A stretch of DNA of 64,000 nucleotides, taken from the NCBI RefSeq assembly GCF_009905375.1, contig NC_133648.1, positions 25,109,562-25,173,561 of the forward strand, in the 5' to 3' direction. This document shows, piece after piece, positions 1 to 10,479 of this stretch. Below the pieces are notes generated by a model, which did no database searches, was not told the DNA's origin, and saw nothing but the letters and a program-made list of their open reading frames with translations. A program made the position numbers and the translations under genes. Position 1 is the first letter of the stretch, and each line of letters starts with the position of its first letter. This DNA comes from Apium graveolens. Its lineage: Eukaryota; Streptophyta; Magnoliopsida; Apiales; Apiaceae.

Positions 1-100
1 AGTTCAGTGTACACTCCTGTTCCCACTCCTGTTCCCACTTATCGTAAAAAAACTCGACTGTAAATGTCGGATAATAAAAGAACATGTTGAAGAAGCTCAT
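1..100 (-). CDS. Post-pol small ORF of Copia-A, N-terminal part, cut by window edge
   Basis: An ATG at 98-100 on the minus strand opens a frame of 33 codons that is still open at position 1. It begins MSFFNMFF and contains two copies of an E-Q-E motif caused by a 12-bp tandem duplication (two units of TCCCACTCCTGT on the plus strand). The first 25 or so residues align by eye with the small ORF at 15331 in Copia-C: an F-N-(M/L)-F start, an aromatic-rich middle, then D-x-W-x-Q-E-W. A TATTTAAA box lies about 80 bp upstream. I do not recognise a protein family. It could be the first part of a longer accessory protein or a leader ORF. Confidence 0.5.
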   Translation of the reverse strand, partial: MSFFNMFFYYPTFTVEFFYDKWEQEWEQECTLN

Positions 101-181
101 GTTTTTAATAGAAAATATGATAAGGAATAGAGATTTAGAGAGTTTGTGTTTCAGAATAATGAGAAGTCTGATGAGTGTTGG

Positions 182-189
182 TTTAAATA
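182..189 (-). promoter_or_regulatory. TATA-like box before the Copia-A small ORF
   Basis: On the minus strand this reads TATTTAAA, preceded by GGT and followed by a pyrimidine- and A-rich leader and then an ATG at 100. Copia-C has the same box (TATTTAAA at 15231-15238) at a similar distance from the homologous ATG. Promoter function is inferred from position and conservation only. Confidence 0.4.
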
Positions 190-498
190 ACCAAAGTGTT
201 GGTAATAGAGAGGGACTCTAGGGTTCGGTAAAGAAGATTAACTCTAGAGTTATCTTAAAACTTTAACCAAAGAATATCTTTTTAAGGCGCGTCTCCCTAG
301 ACCGATGTGTAATGATGACAGTGATATATTTATTCGAATATGCACAATTAGCAAATAAATTTAATTAATTTATCATACATATAAAATATAGAATACATCA
401 AATATTTCTGGCTTAATATCTAAAAATCACAATATTTAGGACATATCAAGATTTGATCAATATACATCAGGATTTGATCAAATAGATAAAATAAAAAT

Positions 499-1977
499 TT
501 ACTTGTCCCAATTATCCATACCAAGTTCATTCACAAGCTTTGTAAATGTTGCTTCAGGTAATGGCTTTGTGTAGATATCAGCCAGCTGTTGTTCAGTAGG
601 AACAAAATGAAGCTCTATGGTTTCTTCCATGACATGCTCTCTTATGAAGTGATATCTGATGCTGATGTGCTTTGTAAGAGAGTGTTGCACCGGATTTCCT
701 GTCATAGCAATAGCACTTTGATTATCACAATAAATAGGAATTTTTTAGAATGATAATCCATAGTCCATGAGCTGATTTCTCATCCACAACAACTGAGCAC
801 AGCAACTCCCAGCTGCAATGTATTCAGCCTCAGCAGTTGAAGTAGAAATAGATTTCTGCTTTTTGCTGAACCATGAGACTAATCTGCCTCCCAAGAACTG
901 ACAGCTTTCTGATGTACTTTTCCTTTCTATTTTGCATCCAGCAAAATCAGCATATGAATAACCAAATAATGCAAAATCAGCTTCTCTTGCATACCAAAGT
1001 CCAAGAGAAACAGTACCTTGAGGTATCTGAAAATTCTCTTTACTGCAATAAGATGTGGCTCCCTTGGATTTTCCTGAAATCTTGCACACAAACAAGTGGC
1101 AAATATAATGTCTGGCCTGCTAGCAGTTAGATATAACAGAGATCCAATCATATCTCTGTAGGTTGTCACATCAACTGTTGTACCTTCATTTGGATCAAGT
1201 TTTGTAGCAGTTGCCATAAGAGTACTTGCAGTTGCACTTTCTTGCATATTAAACCTCTTCAGTAGATTTTTTGTGTACTTGGACTAATTGATATAGATGC
1301 CATTATCAGTCTGTTTAATCTGCAAGCCTAAGAAGAAACTTATTACATCAACTTTGAAAACTTATTACACAGTGTTTGATTAGTTGATCCAAAAATGATA
1401 TCATCAACATAAATTTGAACTAAAAGCAAATCTTTACCTTTATTCAGATAAAACATGGTTTTATCTATTGTAACTCTTTTGAATCCACTTTCAAGTAGAA
1501 ACTGAGCAAGGGTTTCATACCATGCTCTAGGTGCTTGCTTCAGTCCATAGAGTGCTTTATCAAGTCTGTAAACATAATCAGGATGTTTAAGATCCACAAA
1601 TCCTGGTGGTTGTTCAGCATAGACTTCTTCTTCAAGTTCTCCATTGAGAAATGCACTCTTGACATCCATGTGGAAGACTTTGAACTTCTTGTGAGCAGCA
1701 TATGCCAAGAAGATTCTGATTGCTTTCAACCTAGCAAAAGGAGCAAATGTCTCATCATAGTCAATACCTTCTTGTTGAGAATATCCTTTTGCCACCAATC
1801 TTGTCTTGTTTCTGATGATTTTTTCATCAGAATCAGTCTTATTTCTAAAGACCCACTTTGTGCCCACAATTGACATGTTCTTACGTCTAGGCACCAGCTT
1901 CCATACTTCATTTCTTCGAACTCATTCAATTCTTCTTGCATAGTCATGACCCAATCTGCATCCTTGAGTGCATCTTC
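499..1977 (-). pseudogene. Copia-A pol, distal part: RT and RNase H (broken)
   Basis: Read on the minus strand, it begins in the linker before RT ([16 protein letters not shown]), passes through the RT fingers and palm with [16 protein letters not shown] and the catalytic YVDDIIF near 1400, and ends with RNase H (STAEAEYIAAGSCCAQ, then the C-terminal KHISIRYHFIREHV block), terminating with TAA at 499. Breaks: a frameshift near 1890; a small deletion and frameshift between RT and the connection around 1255-1345, where the usual MSMMGEL block is missing; another frameshift near 1095; and an in-frame stop near 745. The enzyme would have copied element RNA inside virus-like particles, but this copy cannot make it. 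Confidence 0.9.
1973..1977. repeat. Target-site duplication of Copia-B, left copy
   Basis: TCTTC immediately precedes the LTR start and is repeated at 26200-26204 directly after the 3' LTR. This five-base duplication is typical of LTR-retrotransposon integrase. Confidence 0.95.
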
Positions 1978-2545
1978 TGTTAGATATATTTGAGATGTCA
2001 TGTCTAATATGATTCATGTTTAGTTTTTAGATCTTAATAAACATGACATATCAGGACTTACGGAAATCAGGACTTACTGGAAGTCAGAACTTAATATCAG
2101 AACTTAAGGTCATATCAGAACTTAAGTGCGGGAAAACTTTCATATAAGGAAGGAAGCTGATTTACGGTAGAAGATCGAGACTAAAACAAAAGAAGATATG
2201 CATGGAAAGAGTTAGAAGACTGGAAGACTTGTAGAAGATATCTGATTGATATATTTTAGGAGACATGATTGTATTCCATATCAATTAGAAGTTATCTTGT
2301 AACTGTGTACTATATAAACACAGACTTAGGGTTTACACTATATGTGTTATCATTATCAAGAAGATTATACATTGTAACCTAGCAGCTCTTAGTGATATTT
2401 GTTCATCACTGAGAGAGAACAACAGTTCTTATTGTAACAAGAGGTAATTCAATATACTTGATCTTTGTTACATACTTGTGTTAAATCGATTTGATTGTAT
2501 AAACACTGTATTCAACCCCCTTCTACAGTGTTGTGTGACCTAACA
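1978..2545 (+). repeat. Copia-B 5' LTR
   Basis: 568 bp starting TGTTAGATATATTTGAGATG and ending GTGACCTAACA, so TG...CA ends. It contains a TATA box at 2311-2318 and ends with the CCCCCTTCTACAGTG block found before the primer site in all LTRs of this family. The primer-binding site starts two bases downstream. The matching 3' copy is at 25633-26199. Confidence 0.95.
2311..2318 (+). promoter_or_regulatory. TATA box of Copia-B LTR promoter
   Basis: TATATAAA in the sequence GTACTATATAAACACAG, about 235 bp before the LTR end. The same box is found in all four LTRs of Copia-B and Copia-C (7822, 19137, 25966), so it is the likely U3 core promoter. Confidence 0.7.
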
Positions 2546-2547
2546 AT

Positions 2548-2559
2548 TGGTATCAGAGC
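2548..2559 (+). other. Primer-binding site of Copia-B
   Basis: TGGTATCAGAGC, two bases after the LTR, is the standard complement to the 3' end of plant initiator tRNA-Met used to prime minus-strand synthesis. Confidence 0.92.
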
Positions 2560-2598
2560 TTATCTATTAACACACATACAGTAAAGATCCAAACAATC

Positions 2599-4942
2599 AT
2601 GTGTGAAGAAGCACAAACTCCAACCAAGCCCACCAAAACTGAAGAAACTCAAAAGACTCAAACCCATAATCGATATGAGACTATTAGGGTTCCCATACTG
2701 AGACCTTTTGAGTATCCCATATGAAAAGTGAAGATGGCTATGTTTCTGGAAGCTACAGATCCATAATACCTAGACAGAATTAATGAAGGACCAAATAAGC
2801 CTACCAAGCTCTCTGTTGCAGTTGCTGATCAACCAACAAATACCATACCAAAGGAGAAAGGTGAGTGCATAGCTGAAGACATCTCATCTATTGCCAAGGA
2901 TGCAAGGGTAAGGCATTTGCTACATAGTGCCATTGATAATGTCATGTCAAACAGGGTAATTAATTGCAAAGCTGCAAAGGAGATATGGGATGCTTTGGAG
3001 ACAAGATTCCAGGGAACTGATGCAATCAAGAAGAACAGGAGGACAATACTCACTCAAGAGTATGAGCACTTTGACTCAAAAGCTGATGAGTCTTTAACTG
3101 ACTTATATGACAGGTTTGTCAAACTTTTGAATGATCTATCACTGGTGGACAATGAATATGATCTTGAAGATTCAAATCTAATATTCCTTTTAGCTCTTCC
3201 TGAAAATTGGGATTTGAAGTCAACTACCATAAGAGACAACTATGACCTTACTGAAACTACTCTTGATGAAATTTATGGTATGCTCAAGACTTATGAACTT
3301 GAGATGAATCAAAGAAGCAAGAGGCATGAAAGAAAGTCAAGGACAGTTGCTCTTAAGGCTGAGGAGGAATCTCCTAAAATGGCTGCCTCAAAAGGGACAA
3401 AGGAAAGGTTCTCATCATAAAGTCTGATTCAGAGTCATCATATTCTGATGATGATAATTCAGAAACTGAAAGTTTACCTGAAATAGATGCTGATAAAGAG
3501 ATGATGAAATTGTGTGCTCTTATGGTGAAGGGTATCATAAAGATAGCCTACAGGAAATTCAGAAAAGGCGAGAAGTTTTTCAGGAAAAATGGAAGTTCTG
3601 ATAAGAAAGGGTTCAGAAAGTTTGAAGGCAAGGGAGGAAAGTCTGACAGAGGAGACAACTCAAATGTCAAATGCTACAACTGTGGTGAAAGAGGCCACAT
3701 ATCTCCTGACTGCAAGAAAGAAAAAGTGACAAAGGTAAGGCACTTGTCACAAAGAAAAGCTGGACAAACACTTCAGATTCTGAACATGAGGTGAACTATG
3801 CCCTGATGGCAAATGCTCATAGCAGGCCTGAAACTGCTGAATTGATGGTACCTCAAACAACTTATGCCTTTCATACTGATGATATTACTGAGTTGAGATT
3901 GTATCTTAAAACCATGTTCCTTAGTTATAGAGATCATACTTTAACATGTGAAAGATTAACATCTGAAAATCTTGCTTATAAAAAGAGAAATGATTATTTA
4001 GAAAAGGTGTTAGTTTTTCTTCATCAAACTAAGAAAGAAAAAGATGATGCTTTATATGTTAGAGATGAAGTGTTAAAATTGAATGAATCTCTAAAAGCTG
4101 ACTTAGAAAAGGAAAGAGAGATTATCAGAACTTGTACTAACTCTGGCAGAACAACTCAAAATTTATTAAGTAGTGAAAACTGGAAAGAGGGCTTAGGTTA
4201 TGGAGATGATAAAAGTGAAAAAGGAACTGAACAAATTGAGCCAATTGTTGTTGAACAGAATACTAAGCCAAAGGTAAATCCTGTTAAGTTTGTAGCAAAA
4301 ACTGTAAAGTCTGATTCTGAAAAGATGAAAGAGTCTATGACAGAAGTCAAAGATAAGTCAACTTCTGACAAATTAAAACAGGATAAACCAGCTGAAGTCA
4401 ACATAGGCTTAATGACAAAGAAGCAACTTAATCATAAGCTGACAGAGATTAGGAATATCAACAAGGTAAAGGAAGCTAGGAAAAATAGGAATGGAAAGGA
4501 AGGTGTGAATAAAAGCAATAATTATATGCATGTTCCTAATGCTCCTAGAAAGAAATGCTATAACTGTGGAAACTCTAACCATCTTGCTTCTTTTTGCAGG
4601 AAGAATAAATATATAAACTCTTTACCTCCTAGATCAGGAGTTAAGAGTCAGTCTGTTAGGTTTAAACCACAAAATCCTTGTTTTCATTGTGGTAGTTTAT
4701 GGCATTCCATTTATACTTGTAAGAAATATCATAGTCTGTACTATGATTATTATCAAATAAAACCTTCTTTGAAGAAAGTTACTTTAATTCCTTCTAGTGT
4801 AAAGTCTCATGCAAAGTACGATATAAACTCTGATAAACAGAATGTTAGCATAAACTCTGAAATTAAATCCGCTGTAAATGCTAACAAACTTAAAAAGGCC
4901 AAAGGATCCAAGCAAGTCTGGGTCCTTAGAACTAACCAATAG
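2599..4942 (+). pseudogene. Copia-B gag (broken)
   Basis: Gag polyprotein from ATG 2599 to TAG 4940-4942. The N-terminal capsid part has the retrotransposon gag motif (YPIxKVKMAMFLEATDP; AKEIWDALETRFQG; LTDLYDRFVKLLNDLS). A Lys-rich segment and three CCHC knuckles follow near 3671, 4556 and 4678 (CYNCGERGH, CYNCGNSNH, CFHCGSLWH), with a Glu/Lys-rich coiled-coil-like stretch of about 200 residues between the first and second. Breaks: stops at 2722 (Trp codon to TGA) and 2764, and frameshifts near 3390 and 3740. Compared with Copia-C all three knuckles are intact. Gag would form the particle and bind RNA. Confidence 0.9.
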
Positions 4943-4960
4943 TGGTCTTTTTTATTGCAG
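4940..4960 (+). promoter_or_regulatory. Gag-pol junction: TAG stop then splice-acceptor-like TTGCAG
   Basis: Gag ends in TAG; four in-frame codons later a T-rich tract runs into TTGCAG followed by GGC, where protease begins. The same arrangement occurs in Copia-C (10459-10479), Copia-A (28001-28021, minus) and Copia-D (60142-60160). It may be a 3' splice site or a stop-readthrough context; neither is shown by sequence alone. Confidence 0.5.
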
Positions 4961-7457
4961 GGCAACAGGAAAAACATCCGAGTTCTGGACAGTGGATGTT
5001 CAGGACATATGACGGGAAATAAAGTCCTGCTATCAGACTTTGTGGGGAAAGCTGGCCCAGAAGTTTCTTATGGAGATGGTAATATGGGAAAACTCTGGGA
5101 TATGGAAATATCAATCTTGGGAATGTCATCGTTGAATCAGTAGCTCTTGTCTCAGGACTTAAACACCATCTGCTGAGTGTGAGTCAAATCTGTGACAAAG
5201 GTTATCATGTGAATTTCTTTCAAGAACACTGTGAAGTTGTAAGAAATTCTACAGGCAAGGTGGTTCTGAAAGGTTACAGGCATGGTAACATTTATGAAGC
5301 CAGACTTTCAACAAGTTCTGATGGCTCTGCAATCTTTCTGTTGAGTAGAGTATCAATTGAAGAAAGCTGGAATTGGCACAAAAGACTCTCTCATTTAAAC
5401 TTCAACAACATAAATGAGCTTGTAAAGAAAGATCTTGTGAGAGGACTGCCAAAATCAGTATTTGCTCCTGATGGCCTTTGTGATTCTTGTCAAAAGGCAA
5501 AACAAAGAAAATCTTTTTTCAAGAGCAAAACTGAATCTTCAATTCTTGAGCTTTATCACCTACTGCATGTTGATCTATTTGGTCCAGTCAATGCCATGTC
5601 TATTGCAAAGAAGAAATATGATATGGTTATAGTGGATGAGTTTACAAGGTACACTTGGGTGTATTTCGTGCACAAGAAGAATGAGACTGCATCTACTCTA
5701 ACTGATCATGTCAGACAACTGGATAAATTGGTCAAAGATTCTGTCAAGATTATAAGAAGGGATAATGGCACTGAGTTCAAGAATTCAATCATGCAAGAGT
5801 TCTGCAAAGAGCATGGAATAAAGCAAGAATTTTCTGCACCTGGAACTCCACAGCAAAATGGAGTTGTAGAAAGAAAGAACAGGACTCTCATTGAAGCTGC
5901 ATGAACTATGCTTGATGAAGCAAATCTACCAACCTACTTTTGGGTTGAAGCTGTGCAGACTGCTTGTTTTACACATAATGCTACACTCATAAACAAGCAT
6001 GGAAAAACACCATATGAGATGGTGAAGAAAAAGAAGACAAATCTGAAATAATTTCATGTATTTGGATGTAAGTGTTTTGTTCTTAAGACTCATCCTGAAC
6101 AGCTGTCAAAATTTGATCTAAAAGCTGATGAAGGAATTTTTGTTAGATATCCACTTTCCACAAAAGCCTTCAGTGTCTAAAATTTAAGAATAAGGGTTGT
6201 CATGTAATCTATCAATGTATCTTTTGATGATAAGAAGATTACTTAACTTGAAGATTTCAATGATCATGATCAGCTGAGATTTGAAAATGAAGATTTAAAT
6301 CCTGATTCTGTAAATTCTGATGACTTAAACTCTGAACCTGTAAGTTCTGACGGGTTAAGTTCCAATGTCATTGAAACCGTGGTAACAACTCCAAAGGAAA
6401 ATGCACCTGTCCAGGGGGAGCAAGCTGAAGATCCTACCACATCTCAAGACTCTCAAGAAGCATCAGAACCTGTCACTGGCTCTTCAAGTTCTGATTCATC
6501 AAGTTCTGATGAGCCAAATTCTGATAATTTTGGAAACTCTAATTCTTCAAATACTGATGGATCTAACTCAAATTCTGAAATTTCAGAGAGCATAACTACA
6601 GGGGGAGCATCAGAAAATGTTGAAGAAGATAGCATGGATCATGGGGGAGGATCCAGTTCTAGAAATCAACTTCCATCTGCAAGGAAGTGGACCAAATCAC
6701 ATACACCTGACTTAATAATTGGAGATCCTGAAGCAGGTGTCAGAACTAGAACTGCAACATCAAATGAATCTCTTTATCATTCTTTTCTATCTCAGACTGA
6801 ACCAAAGAAAGTGGAAGAAGCTCTTCAAGATGATGATTGGGTGCAAGTAATGCAGGAAGAGTTAAATGAATTTGAAAGAAATAAAGTCTGGACCCTAGTG
6901 CCAAGACCAAAAAATATATCAGTTGTTGGCATAAAATGGGTGTTCAGAAATAAAATTGACAGTGATGTCATAATTACAAGGAACAAAGCAAGGTTGGTTG
7001 CTAAAGGCTACTCTCAACATGAGGGTATTGATTATGATGAAACATTTGCACCAGTTTATAGATTGGAATCCATAAGAATCTTTTTGGCTTATGCTGCTCA
7101 TAAAAAGTTTAAAGTCTTTCAAATGGATGTGAAAAGTGCTTTTCTCAATGGAGAATTGGAAGAAGAGGTGTATGTTGAACAACCTCCAGGCTTTGTAAAC
7201 TTAAAATTTCCAAATCATGTCTACAGGCTTGACAAAGCACTTTATAGCCTTAAGCAAGCTCCTACAGCATGGTATGAGACTTTAGCTCAATTCCTTCTTC
7301 AAAGTGGATTTCACAGAGGTACATTTGAAAAAACTCTGTTCTACCTCAACCATGGAAAGGACTTACTTTTGGTACAAATATATGTTGATGATATCATATT
7401 TAGTTCTACATATGCCAAACTCTATGAAAGGTTTGCAAAGATAATGCAGTCAGAATA
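4961..7457 (+). pseudogene. Copia-B pol, first part: protease, integrase, RT start (broken)
   Basis: Starts at the TTGCAG/GGC junction. Protease has VLDSGCSGHMTG with the catalytic D-S-G. Pre-integrase zinc domain has WHKRLSHLN and CDSCQKAK. The integrase core shows LHVDLFGPV, RRDNGTEF and QQNGVVERKNRTL, i.e. the D, D, E residues. After a Ser/Asp-rich linker comes RT with [16 protein letters not shown] and YVDDIIF near 7380, and then Copia-C interrupts. The remainder is at 19374-20252. Breaks: a one-base deletion near 5090-5140, then in-frame stops at 5902, 6049, 6178, 6205 and 6244. The normally invariant Gly in ALYGLKQAP is Ser here. Confidence 0.92.
7453..7457. repeat. Target-site duplication of Copia-C, left copy
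   Basis: GAATA, repeated at 19369-19373 directly after the 3' LTR; the RT reading of Copia-B continues across it. Confidence 0.95.
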
Positions 7458-8053
7458 TGTTAGATATATTTGAGATGTCATGTCTAATATGTTTCATGTT
7501 TAGTTTTCAGATCTTAACAAATAGGAAATATCAGTACTTACTGGAATCATTACTTACTGGAAGTCAGAACTTAAGGATATCAGGACTTAGTTTATCAGAA
7601 GATAAATATCAGAAGATGGATATCAGAACTTAAGTATGGGAGGACTAACAGTTAAGGAAGGAAGCTGATTTACAGGAAAAAAGATCGAGACTAATACAAA
7701 AAGAAGATATGCATGGAAAGAGTTTGAGGACTTAAAGAATTATATAAGATATCTGATTGATATATTTTAGAAGACAGAATTATATTCCATATCAATTAAA
7801 AGTTATCTTGTAACTGTGTACTATATAAATATAGACATAGGTTTACACTATATGTGTTATCATTATCAAGAAGATCATACATTATAACCTAGCAGCTCTC
7901 GTGATATTTGTTGATCACTGAGAAAGAAGAGTTCCATTGTAACAGAGTTTATTATATCAAATATATCTGTTTACTATTACTTGAGTTCGAAATCAATTTG
8001 ATTGTATTATACACTGTATTCAACCCCCTTCTACAGTGTTGTGTGACCTAACA
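7458..8053 (+). repeat. Copia-C 5' LTR
   Basis: 596 bp, starts TGTTAGATATATTTGAG and ends GACCTAACA. TATA box at 7822-7829. It pairs with 18773-19368. Confidence 0.96.
7822..7829 (+). promoter_or_regulatory. TATA box of Copia-C LTR promoter
   Basis: TATATAAA in the same context (GTGTACTATATAAA) as in the other three LTRs of the family. Confidence 0.65.
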
Positions 8054-8055
8054 AG

Positions 8056-8067
8056 TGGTATCAGAGC
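8056..8067 (+). other. Primer-binding site of Copia-C
   Basis: TGGTATCAGAGC two bases after the LTR, the plant initiator tRNA-Met primer site. Confidence 0.92.
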
Positions 8068-8107
8068 ATATCTGTTAACACATATACAGTAAAGATCCAA
8101 AACAATC

Positions 8108-10461
8108 ATGTCTGAAGAAGCAGAAAATCCAACCAAGCCCGCCAAAACTGAAGAAACTTAAAAGACTCAAATCCACAGTCGATATGAGACTATTAGGGTT
8201 CCCATACTGAGACCTTCTGAGTACCCCATATGGAAAGTGAAGATGGCTATGTTTCTGGAAGCTACAGATCCAGAATACCTTGACAGAATTAATGAAGGAC
8301 CGCATAAGCCAACCAAGCTCTCTATTGTAGTTGCAGATCAGCCAGCAAAGACCATACCAAAGGAGAAAAGTGAGTATACATCTGAAGATATCTCATCCAT
8401 TGCCAAGGATGCAAAGGTAAGGCATTTGCTGCATAGCACCATTGATAATGTCATGTCAAACAGGGTAATTCATTGCAAGACTGCAAAGGAGATATGGGAT
8501 GCTTTGGAGATAAGATGTCAGGGAACTGATGCAATCAAGAAGAACAGGAGGACTATACTCACTCAAGAGTATGAGCACTTTGACTCAAAAAGTGATGAGT
8601 CATTAACAGACTTATATGACAGGTTTGTCAAACTTTTGAATGATCTGTCACTGGTGGACAAGGAATATGATCTTGAAGATTCAAATCTAAAATTCCTTGT
8701 AGCTCTTCCTAAAAGTTGAGATTTGAAGGTTACTATTATAAGAGACAACTATGCTCTTGATGAAACTACTCTTGATGAAATTTATGGTATGCTCAAGACT
8801 TATGAACTTGAGATGGATCAAAGAAGCAAGAAACAAGTGAGAAAGTCATGGACAGTTGCTCTTAAGGCTGAGGAGGAATTCCCCAAAGTGGTTGTCTCAA
8901 AGAAAGGCAAAGGAAAAGCTCTTATCATAAAGTCTGATTCAGAATCATCAAGTTCTGATGATGATGATTCAGAAACTGAATGTTTACCTGAAATAGATGT
9001 TGATGAAGAGATGATGAAATTGTGTGCTCTTATGGTGAAGGGTATCACAAAGATAGCCTACAGGAAATTCATAAGGGGAAAGAATTTTTTTCAAGAAAGG
9101 TGGAAGTACTGATAAGAAAGGGTTGAGAAAGTATGAAGGCAAAAGTACAAAGTCTGACAGAGGAGACAACTCAAAAGTCAAATGCTATAATTATGGTGAA
9201 AGAGGCCACATATCTCCTGACTGCAAGAAAGGAAAGAGTGACAAAGGCAAGGCACTTGTCACAAAGAAAAAAAGCTGGACAGACTCTTCAGATTCTGAAG
9301 ATGAGGTGGATTATGCTTTAATGGAAAATGCTGATGGCAGCCTTGAAACTGCTGAATTAAAGGTACCTCAAATAACTTATGCCTTTCATACTGATGATAT
9401 TACTGAGTTGAGATTATATCTTAAAACCATGTTTATTAGCTACAGAGATCAAACTTTAATATGTGAAAGATTAACTTCTGAAAATCTTGCTTATAAGAAA
9501 AGGAATGATTATTTAGAAAAAGAGTTAGTTATGTTCCATCAAACTCAAAAAGAGAGAGATGATGCTTTTTATGTTAGAGATGAATTGCTAAAATTGAATA
9601 AATCTCTCAAAACTGAGTTAGAAAAAGAAAAAGAGATTACCGAGACTTGGACTAACTATGGCAGGACAACTCAGAATTTATTAAGTAGTGGAAACTGAAA
9701 AGAGGGCTTAGGTTATGGAGATGATAAAAGTGAAAAAAGAACTGAACAAATTGAGCCAATTGTTGTTAAACAAACTGTTAAGCTAAAGATAAATCATGTT
9801 AAGTTTGTAGCTAAAACTGTAAAGTCTGATTCTGAAAAGATGAAAGAGTCTGTGACAGAAGTTAAGGAGAAGTCAAATTCTGACAAATTAGAACAGGATA
9901 AACCAGTTGAAGTCAATATAGGCTTAATGACAAAAAAGCAGCTTAAGCATAAGCTGAAAGAAATAAGGAATGTCAACAAGGTTAAGGCAGCTAGGAAAAA
10001 TAGGAATGGAAAGGAAGGTGTGAATAAAAGCAATAATTATATGCCTGTTCCTAATGCTCCTAGAAAGAAATGTTATAACTGTGGAAACTCTAACCATCTT
10101 GCTTCTTTTTGCAGGATGAATAAAGATATAAACTCTTTACCTCCTAGATCGGGAGTTAAGAGTCAGTCAGTCAGTTATGTTTAAGCCACAAAATCCTTGT
10201 TTTCATTGTGAAAGTTTATGGCATTCCATTTATACTTATAAGGAATATCATAGTTTATACTATGATTATTATCAAATAAAACCTTCTTTGAAGAAAGTTG
10301 CTTTAATTCATTCTAGTGTAAAGTCTGATGCAAAGTATGATATAAGTTCTGATAAACATCATGTTAGCATAAACTCTGATATTAAATCCGCTGCAAATGC
10401 TAACAAACTTAAAAAGGCCAAAGGATCCAAGAAAGTCTGGGTCCTTAAAACTAACCATTAG
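8108..10461 (+). pseudogene. Copia-C gag (broken)
   Basis: Gag from ATG 8108 to TAG 10459-10461, colinear with Copia-B gag: capsid part with YPIWKVKMAMFLEATDPEYLD, the AKEIWDALE block, then three CCHC-type knuckles separated by a long Lys/Glu-rich segment. Breaks: a stop near 8159; TGG-to-TGA near 8717; frameshifts near 9090 and 10160; TGA near 9696. The first knuckle has its second Cys changed to Tyr (CYNY-type near 9180). The third has its last Cys changed to Tyr near 10240, so RNA binding would be impaired even without the stops. The final stop is followed by the splice-acceptor-like junction. Confidence 0.9.
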
Positions 10462-10479
10462 TGGTCTTTGTGATTGCAG
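10459..10479 (+). promoter_or_regulatory. Gag-pol junction of Copia-C: TAG then TGATTGCAG
   Basis: TAG closes gag in the same frame that pol uses, then GTGATTGCAG leads into GGC at the first protease codon. Apart from a few bases this repeats the Copia-B junction. Confidence 0.5.

Larger units (their letters stand above)
1..1977 (-). mobile_element. Copia-A, 3' portion (pol end and post-pol region)
   Basis: Minus-strand Ty1/Copia sequence holding the second half of RT, RNase H and the beginning of the post-pol region; the element runs off the left edge. It is the continuation of 26200-30366: the coding sense stopping at 26200 resumes at 1977 across the Copia-B insertion, with the shared 5-bp duplication TCTTC. 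Positions 190-498 are AT-rich spacer between the pol stop and a promoter-like region. They include a stretch near 285-311 whose reverse complement matches the post-pol spacer of Copia-C near 15145-15170, which confirms the family relationship. The Sirevirus-like assignment is inferred from RT wording and the post-pol ORF. Confidence 0.9.

Noticed and set aside
873..1130. Plus-strand open frame overlapping the Copia-A RNase H
   Set aside because: It is the complement of a recognisable RNase H/RT reading and has no family resemblance of its own.
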